Part shown: in pieces, positions 11,129-20,231 of the stretch
Layout of the letters: every line of letters starts with the position of its first letter
Position numbering within the stretch: position 1 is the stretch's first letter
Assembly: GCA_014529385.2 (NCBI GenBank)
Contig: CM043942.1
Location: 57,599,340 to 57,663,339, forward strand
DNA from: Adiantum capillus-veneris
Lineage: Eukaryota; Streptophyta; Polypodiopsida; Polypodiales; Pteridaceae
Length of the DNA: 64,000 nt
Direction of reading: 5' to 3'
The notes under the pieces: model-generated
What the model was told of the DNA's origin: nothing
The model's database searches: none
What the model saw: the letters and a program-made list of their open reading frames with translations, nothing else
Program-made: the position numbers and the translations under genes

Positions 11129-12292
11129 CTTGTCAGAATTCGTGTCCTCATTTGTTTCAAAGTCAGTCGTCCATATGTCTCTGAGGGTTCGCTTGAGCTA
11201 ATTGTACTTTGTTTTCCTCTCTGTTTTGGTCATTCCAGACTTTGTTTTCTCCCCTTTCTGCGACTTAGTCGTTTGCTTCTCGTGTCTGTTCTTCTTGTTG
11301 TTTTTCCGCGGTTTAGTTTTGATAAAACGGCCAGTGATCTGCGTCTTTGACACAATCCTTAGCTTTGACAAGCTTTAGATATCCCATTCTGTCATTGACA
11401 AGAGGCATCGGATTATGCTTATTTTTCCTTGATTTTCTAGTTCTCTTGGATTTATACCGCTCCTGTCGACCAGGTTTTTGGTTATGAAACTCGTAAAACC
11501 TGTCTTGTCTCGACCTGTGTTTCCTATTCGTCTTTGATGCGCTTGATCTTTCATCATCAACCTCTATCAGTTGGATTTCGTCGTCTAGTGATGGAAGGTC
11601 ACAGCATAGTGAATCCATGAATTCCTCCTCTGTTCAATTCCTATCGTTCACTACAGATATCTCATCAATTATTCTTTTACACTCGGTCTCACGTGGAGGT
11701 TCTTCTTATTCCTTGCTCTCCGATCCTGACTCAAGGATGACGCTAGCCATTTGCAACGTTACTAGGTCGTATCCTTCTTCGTCACAAAATTTTGTACGTG
11801 TACATTCGTTAACACATATGTCCAAGGTTGACAATATTTGAGTCCACCCGAATGGCTCAAATAAATGTTCCGAGAAAGGTTCTGGGAAATAAGCTTCGTC
11901 TTCTACGGATCTTTCCAAAACACAATCCTCCTTGATTATTTCTCCACAATCAGATGCTCCACACATCCAGACATGCGCTTTCGTTTGCATCTATGCAGGT
12001 ATTTCTTTTTCATTTACAGTGGTTGAAATAAATTCTTGCACTGGTGTTTTTGCAACGTCTCTATAGCTGTGATCCTTCATGTTGATCTTCGTTATTAGCT
12101 CTTTGTGCCTTAGGTAGATTTGGTCGTACCCCCAATCTTGTATCATTTTGAGTTGACGCATAAAAGGTCGTCCCAAAATAATGTCGAAGTTGTTCGTTTT
12201 CCCAAAATCCACCACAGCAAAGGTGTGCTCATAGTTAATTCCACATGAAGTTACAACTATTGGTCCAGGATTCCCAATGGTCTCTCTACATA
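11129..12292 (-). pseudogene. G1 protease C-terminal half and protease-RT linker
   Basis: From 12292 leftward the minus strand encodes the second half of a retropepsin: V-V-D-F-G-K-T, I-I-L-G-R-P-F-M (near 12170), then the Q-D-W-G-Y strand. Its first half is at 20.3 kb, on the other side of the CACTA insertion. A poorly conserved acidic and basic linker follows (11990-11313) with stops. The joined frame also appears to need a 2-base correction in the GAGAGA run next to the insertion site (about 12280-12290). Confidence 0.82.
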
Positions 12293-12870
12293 CACTACAA
12301 GAGGTTGTGTGCTCTTGTGACGCTGTTAGCGACGGAAATACACTGGGTTTTTATAACCCCCGGCGTCGCTAATAGCGTCTCTACGAGAGAGTCGCTATAT
12401 AGAGACGCTCATAGCGACATTTACACAGAAGTCTATAGCGACGCTGATAGAGACGCTCCAGAGCCATAAATAGTGACGATTATAGCGACGCCCGAGAGAA
12501 ATTTTTTTGGTGGCAGGGCATTCAATGCCCTGCCACCCATCAACCATATTGTACTTGATTCACTTTTTAAAAAAAGTGCAAGGGTAGATAATAGACCCAA
12601 AATAGTCACCCACAAGACGCATTGTTTGCAAAATTGACAAGCGTAAAATTGACAATTGTACACATCATAGGCAAAATGAATTGATTGGCAAATATAATAA
12701 TGACAATTGTACAACATCATAGGCATAAAGAATTGATTGGCAAAATAAACTGCGGTGACAAATGTAATAATATACATGGTTCAAAAAGAATTGTGAAATC
12801 CGTCTCATGATACATAAGCTATGAGAAACCCTAAACTAATGCTATCTAGCTACGGCTAAACTAACGTCGT
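12293..12870. other. CACTA left terminal and subterminal region
   Basis: After the 12-bp terminus, 12320-12500 is packed with variants of GCGACG / CGTCGC in both orientations, as expected for transposase-binding subterminal repeats. Beyond that, to 12870, it is AT-rich with no coding signal. The sequence just inside the terminus differs from that of the right end. Confidence 0.75.
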
Positions 12871-13818
12871 CTAGTCAGACGTCTCATCGCGTCCAAGCGG
12901 CGTATCTGTCGTATTCTACAAAAAAAGACAATAAGACAGCTTTCAGTAAGTATAAACATATAACGACATTTATAAAACAATACAAAAAATAGAAAAGATT
13001 AAACCCTAATACTAACCATGCCGCCGCGAGAACTGAGAATGTCCATCAGGGCATTTAAGCCCTTCCTGCCTGCGTACTCGCGCTCGTACGGTGTGGGATC
13101 ACGTCCTGTCATCGACCACTGTCAAAACATACAAAGATTTCATTATGTTAGAATTAAAAAACTCATAAACCCTAAACTATCGAACATAAAGAGCAATGCA
13201 AAAACACTTACAAAATCGGCCTCAAATGATGCCCATCCACCGCTCCCCAAGTGGTGCGAGCTCCCTGCCTCTACTCGCGCTCTGGCTGCATCCTTTTGTT
13301 GCTTCCACTTGTCGCGATTCTCGCGCGCTGCTTTCTTCGCATTCTTCCAATCTTCTTTGGCCACCCAATCTGGCCTGTTCCACCCATGCTTGATTGCTTT
13401 TTGCACTTCGGAACGCTTGTGTTTGTAGTGTTCGCGCATTCGAATCTTCATCAGGTCTTCATTGAAGCGCTGATCCCGTGCTGGAATGGGAAACTCATCA
13501 TGAAGTATGCTGATGACTCTATTTTTTAAATCACTTGGTACTTCACTCCATTTGTTTAGTATGTAGTGTCTAAACAGCTGAGAGCAAAGACCACGCATGC
13601 GCGAGATCACCTTCTTGCCGTCATCATCCATGATGATGCCGCCGCTGAAGTCAACGGAGTAAGGCAAGCCCTCTGGCCGGTGACGCGTGAACCTGGGTGT
13701 CCCGACAGGGGTCTCTAGCGGCGTGTCGATGGGGGTACGGACGTCAGGTGTCTCCACCGGCGTCTGGGCCCCGAAGCGAGGAGTTTCGAGTGGGGTGGCT
13801 CCTGGCGGAGTAGGCACT
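12871..13818 (-). CDS. Ptta/TNPA-like (Transposase_24) protein, 3' exons
   Basis: A large exon (about 13818-13212) encodes a T-P repeat region (P-L-E-T-P, P-V-E-T-P) and then the plant Ptta/En/Spm domain. Visible are V-P-S-D-L-K-N-R-V, a basic K-H-K-R-S-E stretch, W-V-A-K-E-D-W, and the closing S-H-H-L-G-S-G-G-W-A-S-F. Good splice sites follow: donor GTAAGT at 13211, acceptor CAG before 13118, second exon 13118-13017, donor GTTAGT, acceptor TTTGTAG before 12915, and last exon 12915-12871 ending TAG, all in frame. These proteins bind CACTA subterminal repeats. The 5' exon is probably at 15634-15292, now separated by the inverted duplicate and a LINE fragment. Confidence 0.78.
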
Positions 13819-13908
13819 TGAAGGCTTTCCATATGTCTCCAAATATTTTCTCGCGGTACCATGTTAAAAGCTTTTTTGAAATCCACAAAGCAATAATATG
13901 ACTTTTTT
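13819..13908 (-). mobile_element. Fragment of LINE reverse transcriptase
   Basis: The minus strand encodes V-D-F-K-K-A-F-N-M-V-P-R-E-N-I-W-R, the classic non-LTR retrotransposon RT motif (usually V-D-F-x-K-A-F-D-x-V-P-R). It is about 90 bp long and lies exactly between the TNPA-like exon and the internal CACTA terminus at 13909. It reads in frame into the transposase exon, but is probably filler or a captured scrap, not a functional domain. Confidence 0.75.
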
Positions 13909-14254
13909 CACTACAAGAGGCTATTCATATTAGCGACGCTCACACAGCGACGCTCAAAAAAAATATCTTGGCGTCGCTATGAGCGTCGCAAATTTCTTTG
14001 TAAATTTGCGACGCTCATAGCGACGCCGGCTGGGCTAAAAAAATAACAGAGCGCGCCCAAAAACTCAGATCTCAGATCTGAGTTTTTCGGCGCCCTCAAG
14101 CAAGGAGCAGGTAACGCTCTCCCTCTCTCTCTCTCTCTCTCTCTCTTTCTTCTCCACACACACACACACACACACACGAGGAGAGGAAGGAGAGCCAGGT
14201 ATGCTCCTTCCCTATCCTCATTCTCATGTTCCCTTCCCGGCCTCTTTCTCTCTC

Positions 14255-14286
<32 letters not shown>

Positions 14287-14304
14287 ACACACACACATAG
14301 TGTT

Positions 14305-14307
<3 letters not shown>

Positions 14308-14362
<55 letters not shown>
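14308..14362. repeat. (GA)n microsatellite in CACTA left arm
   Basis: This is a pure GA tract of about 27 units. It and the neighbouring GT and CT tracts create long low-complexity reading frames that are not genes. Confidence 0.95.
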
Positions 14363-14366
<4 letters not shown>

Positions 14367-14639
14367 AACATAAACAAAAACGCACACACACATACATAAA
14401 CAAAGAATGCACACACACATTGAGAGAGGAAAAGAGAGAGAGAGCATGCATAAACAAAAAACGCACGCATTGAGAGAGGAAAAGAGAGAGAGAACATGCA
14501 TAAACAAAAAACGCACACATTGAGAGAGGAAAAGAGAGAGAAAACATGCATACGATCCAAAAAAACGCACACACATTGAGAGAGAAAGAGAGAGAAACTA
14601 ATTTAACGTCGTAGGAAACTAATTAAAATTAAAAGACCT

Positions 14640-14730
14640 AAAGATCTAGCCGACGAGGAGTTGAACTCAAGACCTATTATTCAAGAGGGAAATGGCATAA
14701 TCAATCTATCATACTTGGCATGGGTGATAG
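14640..14730 (-). repeat. tRNA-like (SINE-like) segment in left arm
   Basis: The minus strand contains a B-box-like GAGTTCAACTCC and, about 35 bases upstream, an A-box-like TAGATTGGTTATG. The same segment occurs in the right arm at about 19490-19575. It resembles part of a tRNA-derived SINE, but no complete tRNA fold is evident. Confidence 0.3.
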
Positions 14731-14982
14731 AAAGGTTATACCATTTATCTCTTTTTATTGGCACACACATCCACACACGCGCACACACACAAGAAGAAGA
14801 GAGTTAAAACGTCGTAGGAAACTATCCTAAAAGACGTTAAAGATTAGGTTAGATGTAGACTTACGTTAAATTATATTTAGGTTTATTTTAAGTTAAATTA
14901 GATTAGATTTAGGTTTACTTTCAATTAGATTTACGTTTATTTACGCTAGATTTAGATTTACGTTATATTAGATTAGATTTAG

Positions 14983-15275
14983 GTCTCCATAGACTGCGAT
15001 GCCTGCATGAAGCGGGTGAAGAAAGCCCTCAATGGAATATAGGGTATTGCTGCCTTCACTCATGGTGGGCTCCGTCGATCCAAAAGTACTGGTGAAATGT
15101 CTTCAGAAGATAGGGAAGAAGGTGGATCTTCAGGGCGGAAAGAGTCACTACATCCCCGACACAATGACCATCTAGACAACCTCTAGTCATTCAACAGCAA
15201 CTTCAAAGTTAGTAACAAGAGCAAGAACGGTCTAAAGGGCCAATTGCTGTCGTCAGATGTGGATGGAGATGAGGC
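14983..15275 (+). pseudogene. Captured HMA-domain gene fragment (left-arm copy)
   Basis: The plus strand reads V-S-I-D-C-D-A-C-M-K-R-V-K-K-A-L, the C-x-x-C metal-binding loop and helix of heavy-metal-associated plant proteins. A stop follows, then a frame slip near 15057 compared with the right-arm copy. The homology continues through the V-D-P-K-V-L-V-K-C-L-Q-K-I-G-K-K-V region. The middle of the domain (the strand before V-D-P) is shortened. It is a degraded copy carried by the transposon. Confidence 0.72.
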
Positions 15276-15291
15276 AGCGTCACCGCCGGAA

Positions 15292-15634
15292 CAGTCAGCT
15301 GCGCAAAACCTGGGGTAGATGGCGATGCTGTGGCTGGTGTGGAAGCGGGAAAAGAAGGGGAGGGTAAAGAGCCTCGTCGAACACGAGGCGGTGTGGAGGC
15401 ATCGGCGGCGGAATCCCCACAACAACCGCCACCGCCACCACTAGAGCGCCGGTGTCTAGCCGAGTGTGAAGATCGTCTCGTCGACGCCGAAGCTTCGGAG
15501 CGCGCCGAATGCTCCGAAAGAGAGGGAGATGAGGATGGAGTAGGAACGCGCGATGATGCGCCAGAGCGATGACGCTCCACGTACCACTGTCTCTGTTGCG
15601 GTGACAAAGAAGAAAGAAACTCCTCATCATCCAT
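15292..15634 (-). CDS. Probable 5' exon of the Ptta/TNPA-like gene
   Basis: The ATG at 15634-15632 follows an acceptor-like TGCAG. It encodes M-D-D-E-E-F-L-S-S-L-S-P-Q-Q-R, then a Ser/Arg/Pro-rich low-complexity region ending S-P-S-T-P. The gene order in CACTA elements and the similar T-P-rich start of the exon at 13818 suggest they were once one gene. The inverted duplicate now lies between them. I infer the link; the sequence alone does not prove splicing across the 1.5-kb gap. Confidence 0.5.
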
Positions 15635-15863
15635 ACCTGCATTAAACACACCAATATTTAAACTTAATATTGAATGAATAGAGTAGACAATGACGCAAAG
15701 ACCATTAAATACATTGACGTACTGATGCATATAAATACAATGACGCAATGAATTGAGTGATAGAAGAGGCAAGTCGAAAACTCAGAATTTTCAATCAAAA
15801 GATGTGAGCGCGAGTAGAAAAGAGCGTTATACACCATGGAAAGTACATAGAGAGCCAGAGCTT

Positions 15864-18133
15864 TTACAACACGGAGCAAAATTGTTCAAATACAATATTT
15901 GTGGCTTTAAGAGATCTCTCTCTCTCATCCTCGCATAACTCAGCATAACTTCCTATATCTATATAGAGCTCTCCGTTTAAACACATATCCTTTGTTTCAT
16001 TTTGTAGCTCCTCTGCATGCACCCCATATAGAGTAGTAGCATCTTGAAGCTCGTCTGGCACCACCGCCGCGGCTTCTGATTGAGCATCTTCTCTGATCTC
16101 CTCCATTGATGCCGTTGTGATTGGCACATGGTAGCCTTCATACGTCCTTGCACTACGAGGAGATACCTCTATGACGTACCACCAGTTTGATGCAGACTTT
16201 GTAGGATGAAATATTACCTGCCAGAGGCACATAACTTACATGAGAGCTTTCAAGCACATAACTTGTAAAAGGGGGATGTTAACTATTTACATACTTACTT
16301 GTTCACAATGCTCGGGTAGTACGAAAGTGTCTCTTAGGTCAGTCCATTTCTTAGTAGAATCCACCTCAAGAAAACCAGACTCTCCTCTATGCATAGTAGC
16401 GTTGCGACCCTCCATGATTATCTTGAACCATTGCACGTCGAACAAAACGACAAAAAATCCTCTTTAATCGATCCTCAAAATCTCTTGTAGCGTGTCGAAG
16501 TAAGTGAGTTCCGCCACCACAGGATCTGCATCAGAGGAACGTCGTCGCCTAGACTGTTCAAATTTTGCCATGATTCCACAATCTTGAGTAAAACGCTTTT
16601 TGTCTATCCGTTCCACCCTAAAATGTCGACCTTTACACCATGCTGCTGTGTATGACTTATACTACAATGAACAAAGATTATGAGTGGCCGTTCAAACATT
16701 TAGAAATAAAGTCACTAGCTAGTCGTACATTGCAAACTTACCTTGGTCGCTCAACCCCGAGAGTACTCCCACTCTTCCTCAGTCACTTCGTCACCACATT
16801 GTTGTGCGCTAGAATGCCTCTGATCAAAGCATTCCGTCGTCCTGTGTGTTGGCTCATATCCACCACCTCTATGCCAATCCACAATTGTTGTAGCTCTTCC
16901 AATAGTGGACGAAGATACACATCCATATTCTCCACTTTATATCGCCCTGGCACAATCAAGCTTAGCCATAGGTGCCCCTTCTTCGTAGTCAACCAGGGGG
17001 GAATGTTGTAGTTGACGATGACAACGGGCCATACACTGTAAGATGTTGATCTTTGACCAAATGGATTTACGCCATCCATAGCCAGGCCTAAGCGCAAATT
17101 TCGAGCTTCCCTGGCAAAATCCGACCATGTTCCATCTATATGTTTCCAGGCTACGCAATCTGCATGAATTCGTAGCACACCATCCAAAGATTTATTCTCC
17201 TCATGCCATGATGCTAGGGCGGACATGGACTTACATTAGAAGAAATGCTTGATACGAGGAAGCAGAGGAAAATGTCGCAAAACCTTTTGGAATTTTTGTC
17301 CCGTGGAGATCTACTCGATATCTTTCGGAATCACATTTCGGACACTTCTCCATGTCTATGTATTCCCCTCTGAAAAGAATGCAGTCATTAGGACAAGCGT
17401 GGATAGAATTGTAATCCATCCCCAAGTTTCGCAAAATCTTTCTTGCTTCATCTCGGGAATCTGGCATCACATTGTCAGCTGGTAGTATGTGCTCTTTAAG
17501 CAATCTACACAACATAAAAATACGATACAGTCGTGTAAAAATCTATCAGATCATTATACATTTAGAGTTTTATTAAAGTAAACTAATTGTAATAGATCAC
17601 CTGAAAAGCGCAGTGACGCTAGTGTCACTCCATCCAAACTTTCTCTGCATGTTGAGAAGAACCAGGAGTGCTTTCAATCTAGACATACGTGCTCCATTAT
17701 ACAATAGCGTATCGGCTTCACTTTTCATATCATCATAGATAAGCCTTTCTGAATCCATGATCGTCTCGATCATTTCATCAATCTCGGGCTCAAACATTGC
17801 CTTGTTGGGAATGTGCTCTGCATGATCATCCCCCGAGCTGTCAGAGGCTACATCTTGTGGCCTCACATATGCTGCTTGACCAAAGCGCCTGCGAACACGT
17901 CTATTGGGTTGCAAGATTGCTGCTTGTTGGCCAGCGTCAGAGTCCGACGAGTTATAATTAGCAACAACTCGATCTATAATAGATGGATTGAACTCGCCAA
18001 ATTCGCGAACGTGCTGCAAAGAAACACGTCTTGTCCGTCGCACAGCATGCTTGCATTGATTACAAGGACATAAGACCCTCGTTGAGAGATAGGTGTTTCG
18101 GTTGGACGGTCCCACATCCTCGTCACTACTCAT
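15864..18133 (-). pseudogene. CACTA Tnp2-like transposase, four exons, disrupted
   Basis: Exon 1 (18133-17601) has the N-terminal Transpos_assoc-type zinc motif (L-C-P-C-N-Q-C-K-H). The intron is GT...AG (17600-17505). Exon 2 (17504-16742) holds A-C-P-N-D-C-I-L-F and C-P-K-C, then the Transposase_21 core (L-A-M-D-G-V-N-P-F-G...S-T-S-Y-S-V-W-P-V, L-I-V-P-G). A one-base insertion near 17284 and stops near 17237 and 16783 break it. The part between this core and DUF4218 seems deleted. Exon 3 (16645-16299) and exon 4 (16217-15864) encode the DUF4216-like C-terminus (V-L-F-D-V-Q-W-F, W-W-Y-V-I-E-V-S-P-R) with an in-frame TAA near 16468. Tnp2 cuts and joins CACTA ends; this copy is inactive. Confidence 0.85.
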
Positions 18134-18195
18134 AATGAGGATAAAAATCTTATAACCTGGACAACAAATTTAATATTCTATTGGCATTCTTCGTC

Positions 18196-18198
<3 letters not shown>

Positions 18199-18267
<69 letters not shown>
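18199..18267. repeat. (CT)n microsatellite upstream of Tnp2 gene
   Basis: About 34 CT units lie some 65 bp upstream of the Tnp2 ATG. They could act as a GA-rich promoter element, but this is not shown. Confidence 0.9.
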
Positions 18268-18269
<2 letters not shown>

Positions 18270-18687
18270 CTCACATTCTCTAGTCATGTCCAATCCCCGC
18301 ACACCTCGGTCTAGAGGTGCACGGAGATCAGAACCACCGGGTTATAATCTCGTCTTTATTGGTCAATACCTATATTTGTGGGTACAAGAAATCTACAGAC
18401 CCACGTCTACATGATACTGCATGTAGTGGACAAAACCCCTTTGCTGTAGCACTTCACAGCATCTTAACATCTTTTCACAGTAGATCTTTTCACTGTTCGT
18501 CTAACTCTAAACCCTAAACCGTAAGTAATTCTTGCGTGGACTCGATCTAACGTAAATAAGCGTAAATCTAAATAAACGTAAATCTAACTAAAAATAAACC
18601 TAAATCTAATTTAACGTAAGTCTACATCTAACCTAATCTTTAACGTCTTTTGGGATAGTTTTCTACGACGTTAAAACTCTCTTCTTC

Positions 18688-18731
<44 letters not shown>

Positions 18732-18926
18732 ACCTAAATAAACCTAAATAAACCTAAGTCTAATCTAATATAACATAAATCTAAATCTAACGTAAATTAT
18801 ATTATATTAAAAACAAAGAACTAAACTAACAGGGATTATAAGAACCTTAAAACTGATTTAACACATAATTTTTCACATAACTCGGTAAGAGTTGGCATTC
18901 TCATCACTAAAGATGTGAGAGTTAAC
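18268..18926. other. CACTA right-side spacer with partial direct repeat
   Basis: The spacer is non-coding. The stretch at about 18548-18712 (TCTAACGTAAAT-type repeats, the ACGTCTTTTGGGATAG segment and a GT tract) is repeated at about 19258-19428 in the right arm, and inverted in the left arm at about 14800-14980. Nothing else was recognised. Confidence 0.6.
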
Positions 18927-18944
18927 TTCCGGCGGTGACGCTGC

Positions 18945-19232
18945 CTCATCTCCATCCACATCTGACGACAGCAATTAGCCCTTTGGACCGTTCTTGCTCT
19001 TGTTACTAACTTTGAAGTTGCTGTTGAATGACTAGAGGTTGTCTAGATGGTCATTGTCGGGGATGTAGTGACTCTTGCCGCCCTGAAGATCCACCTTCTT
19101 CCCTATCTTCTGAAGACATTTCACCAATACTTTTGGATCGACGGACCCACCATGATTGAAGGCAGCAATACCCTATATTCCATTGAGGGCTTTCTTCACC
19201 CGCTTCATGCAGGCATCGCAGTCGATGGAGAC
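18945..19232 (-). pseudogene. Captured HMA-domain gene fragment (right-arm copy)
   Basis: The minus strand from 19232 reads the D-C-D-A-C-M-K-R-V-K-K-A-L-N-G-I metal-binding loop, then a stop. It then stays open through S-V-D-P-K-V-L-V-K-C-L-Q-K-I-G-K-K-V-D-L, typical of HMA proteins of the HIPP type. One stop (TAG) follows D-N-L, and an acidic tail comes after. It lacks about ten residues in mid-domain and has no start. It is less damaged than the left-arm copy. It most likely derives from a host gene copied into the transposon. Confidence 0.75.
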
Positions 19233-19489
19233 CTAAATCTAATCTAATATAACGAAAATCTAAATCTAGCGTAAATAAAAGTAAATCTAACTAAAAATAA
19301 ACCTAAATCTAATCTAATTTAACTTAAATAAACCTAAATCTAATTTAACGTAAGTCTACATCTAACCTAATCTTTAACGTCTTTTAGGATAGTTTCCTAC
19401 GACGTTATAACTCTCTTCTTCTTGTGTATGTGCGAGTGTGTGGATGTGTGTGCCAATAAAAAGAGATAAATGGTATAACCTTTCTATCA

Positions 19490-19575
19490 CCCATGCCAAG
19501 TATGATAGATTGGTTATGCCATTTCCCTCTTGAATAATAGGTCTTGAGTTCAACTCCTCGTCGGCTAGATCTTTA
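19490..19575 (+). repeat. tRNA-like (SINE-like) segment in right arm
   Basis: This is the counterpart of 14640-14730, with GATTGGTTATG and GAGTTCAACTCC boxes. The same caveats apply. Confidence 0.3.
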
Positions 19576-19842
19576 GGTCTTTTAATTTTAATTAGTTTCT
19601 ACGACGTTAAATTAGTTTCTCTCTCTTTCTCTCTCAATGTGTGTGCGTTTTTTTGTTTATGCATGTTTTCTCTCTCTTTTCCTCTCTCAATGTTTAGTTT
19701 TTTGTTTATGCATGTTCTCTCTCTCTTTTCCTTTCTCAATGTGTGCGTTTTTTGTTTATGCATGCTCTCTCTCTCTTTTCCTCTCTCAATGTGTGTGTGC
19801 ATTCTTTGTTTATGTATGTGTGTGTGCGTTTTTGTTTATGTT

Positions 19843-19880
<38 letters not shown>

Positions 19881-19887
19881 AACACTA

Positions 19888-19954
<67 letters not shown>

Positions 19955-20048
19955 AAGAGGGGAAGGGAACATGAGAGTGAGGAGAGGGAAGGAGCATACC
20001 TGGCTCTCCTTCCTCTCCTCGTGTGTGTGTGTGTGTGTGTGTGTGGAG

Positions 20049-20095
<47 letters not shown>

Positions 20096-20231
20096 CGTTA
20101 CCTGCTCCTTGCTTGAGGGCGCCACAAAACTCAGATCTGAGATCTGAGTTTTTGGGCGCTCTCTGTTATTTTTTTTAGCCCAGTCGGCGTCGCTATGTGA
20201 GCATCGCTAATATGAATAGCCTCTTGTAGTG

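Larger units (their letters stand above)
13909..15291. repeat. Left arm of a 1.3-1.4 kb inverted repeat (internal CACTA end)
   Basis: It starts with a full CACTA terminus (CACTACAAGAGGCTATTC) and is, base for base with small indels, the reverse complement of 18927-20231. Shared landmarks are the palindrome-like AGATCTCAGATCTGAG segment (about 14065), GA/GT microsatellites, the GACGAGGAGTTGAACTC segment and the HMA gene piece. The 3 bp to its left (TTT) do not match the ATA target repeat. It is therefore best read as an internal inverted duplicate of the right end, not as the transposition end. Confidence 0.85.
12293..20231. mobile_element. CACTA (En/Spm) DNA transposon inserted in G1 protease
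   Basis: Both ends carry the CACTA-family terminus CACTACAAGAGG (12293-12304, and inverted at 20220-20231). The flanks are a 3-bp direct repeat ATA (12290-12292 and 20232-20234), the expected CACTA target size. Subterminal GCGTCGCTA / TAGCGACGC motifs are dense at both ends. It encodes a Tnp2-like transposase pseudogene (18133-15864) and a Ptta/TNPA-like gene (15634 to 12871), both on the minus strand. Inside lies an inverted copy of the right end (13909-15291). Several lesions in the transposase suggest it is non-autonomous. Confidence 0.9.
18927..20231. repeat. Right arm of the CACTA inverted repeat, true right end
   Basis: It ends in the CACTA terminus at 20231, directly followed by target repeat ATA. 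It contains the HMA fragment, the tRNA-like segment, and GT, GA and CT tracts, and mirrors 13909-15291. Confidence 0.85.

Noticed and set aside
14096-14576. Several open frames of 90-158 codons made of Leu-Ser, Arg-Glu or Cys-Val repeats (also 19637-20147)
   Set aside because: They arise from GA, CT and GT microsatellites in the CACTA arms and occur in several frames of both strands at once.
19047-19247. 66-codon plus-strand ORF
   Set aside because: It is antisense to the HMA fragment, whose minus-strand reading has recognisable motifs.
13909-20231. The inner segment as an independent CACTA insertion
   Set aside because: Its left flank (TTT) does not match the right flank (ATA), whereas the outer left end at 12293 does.
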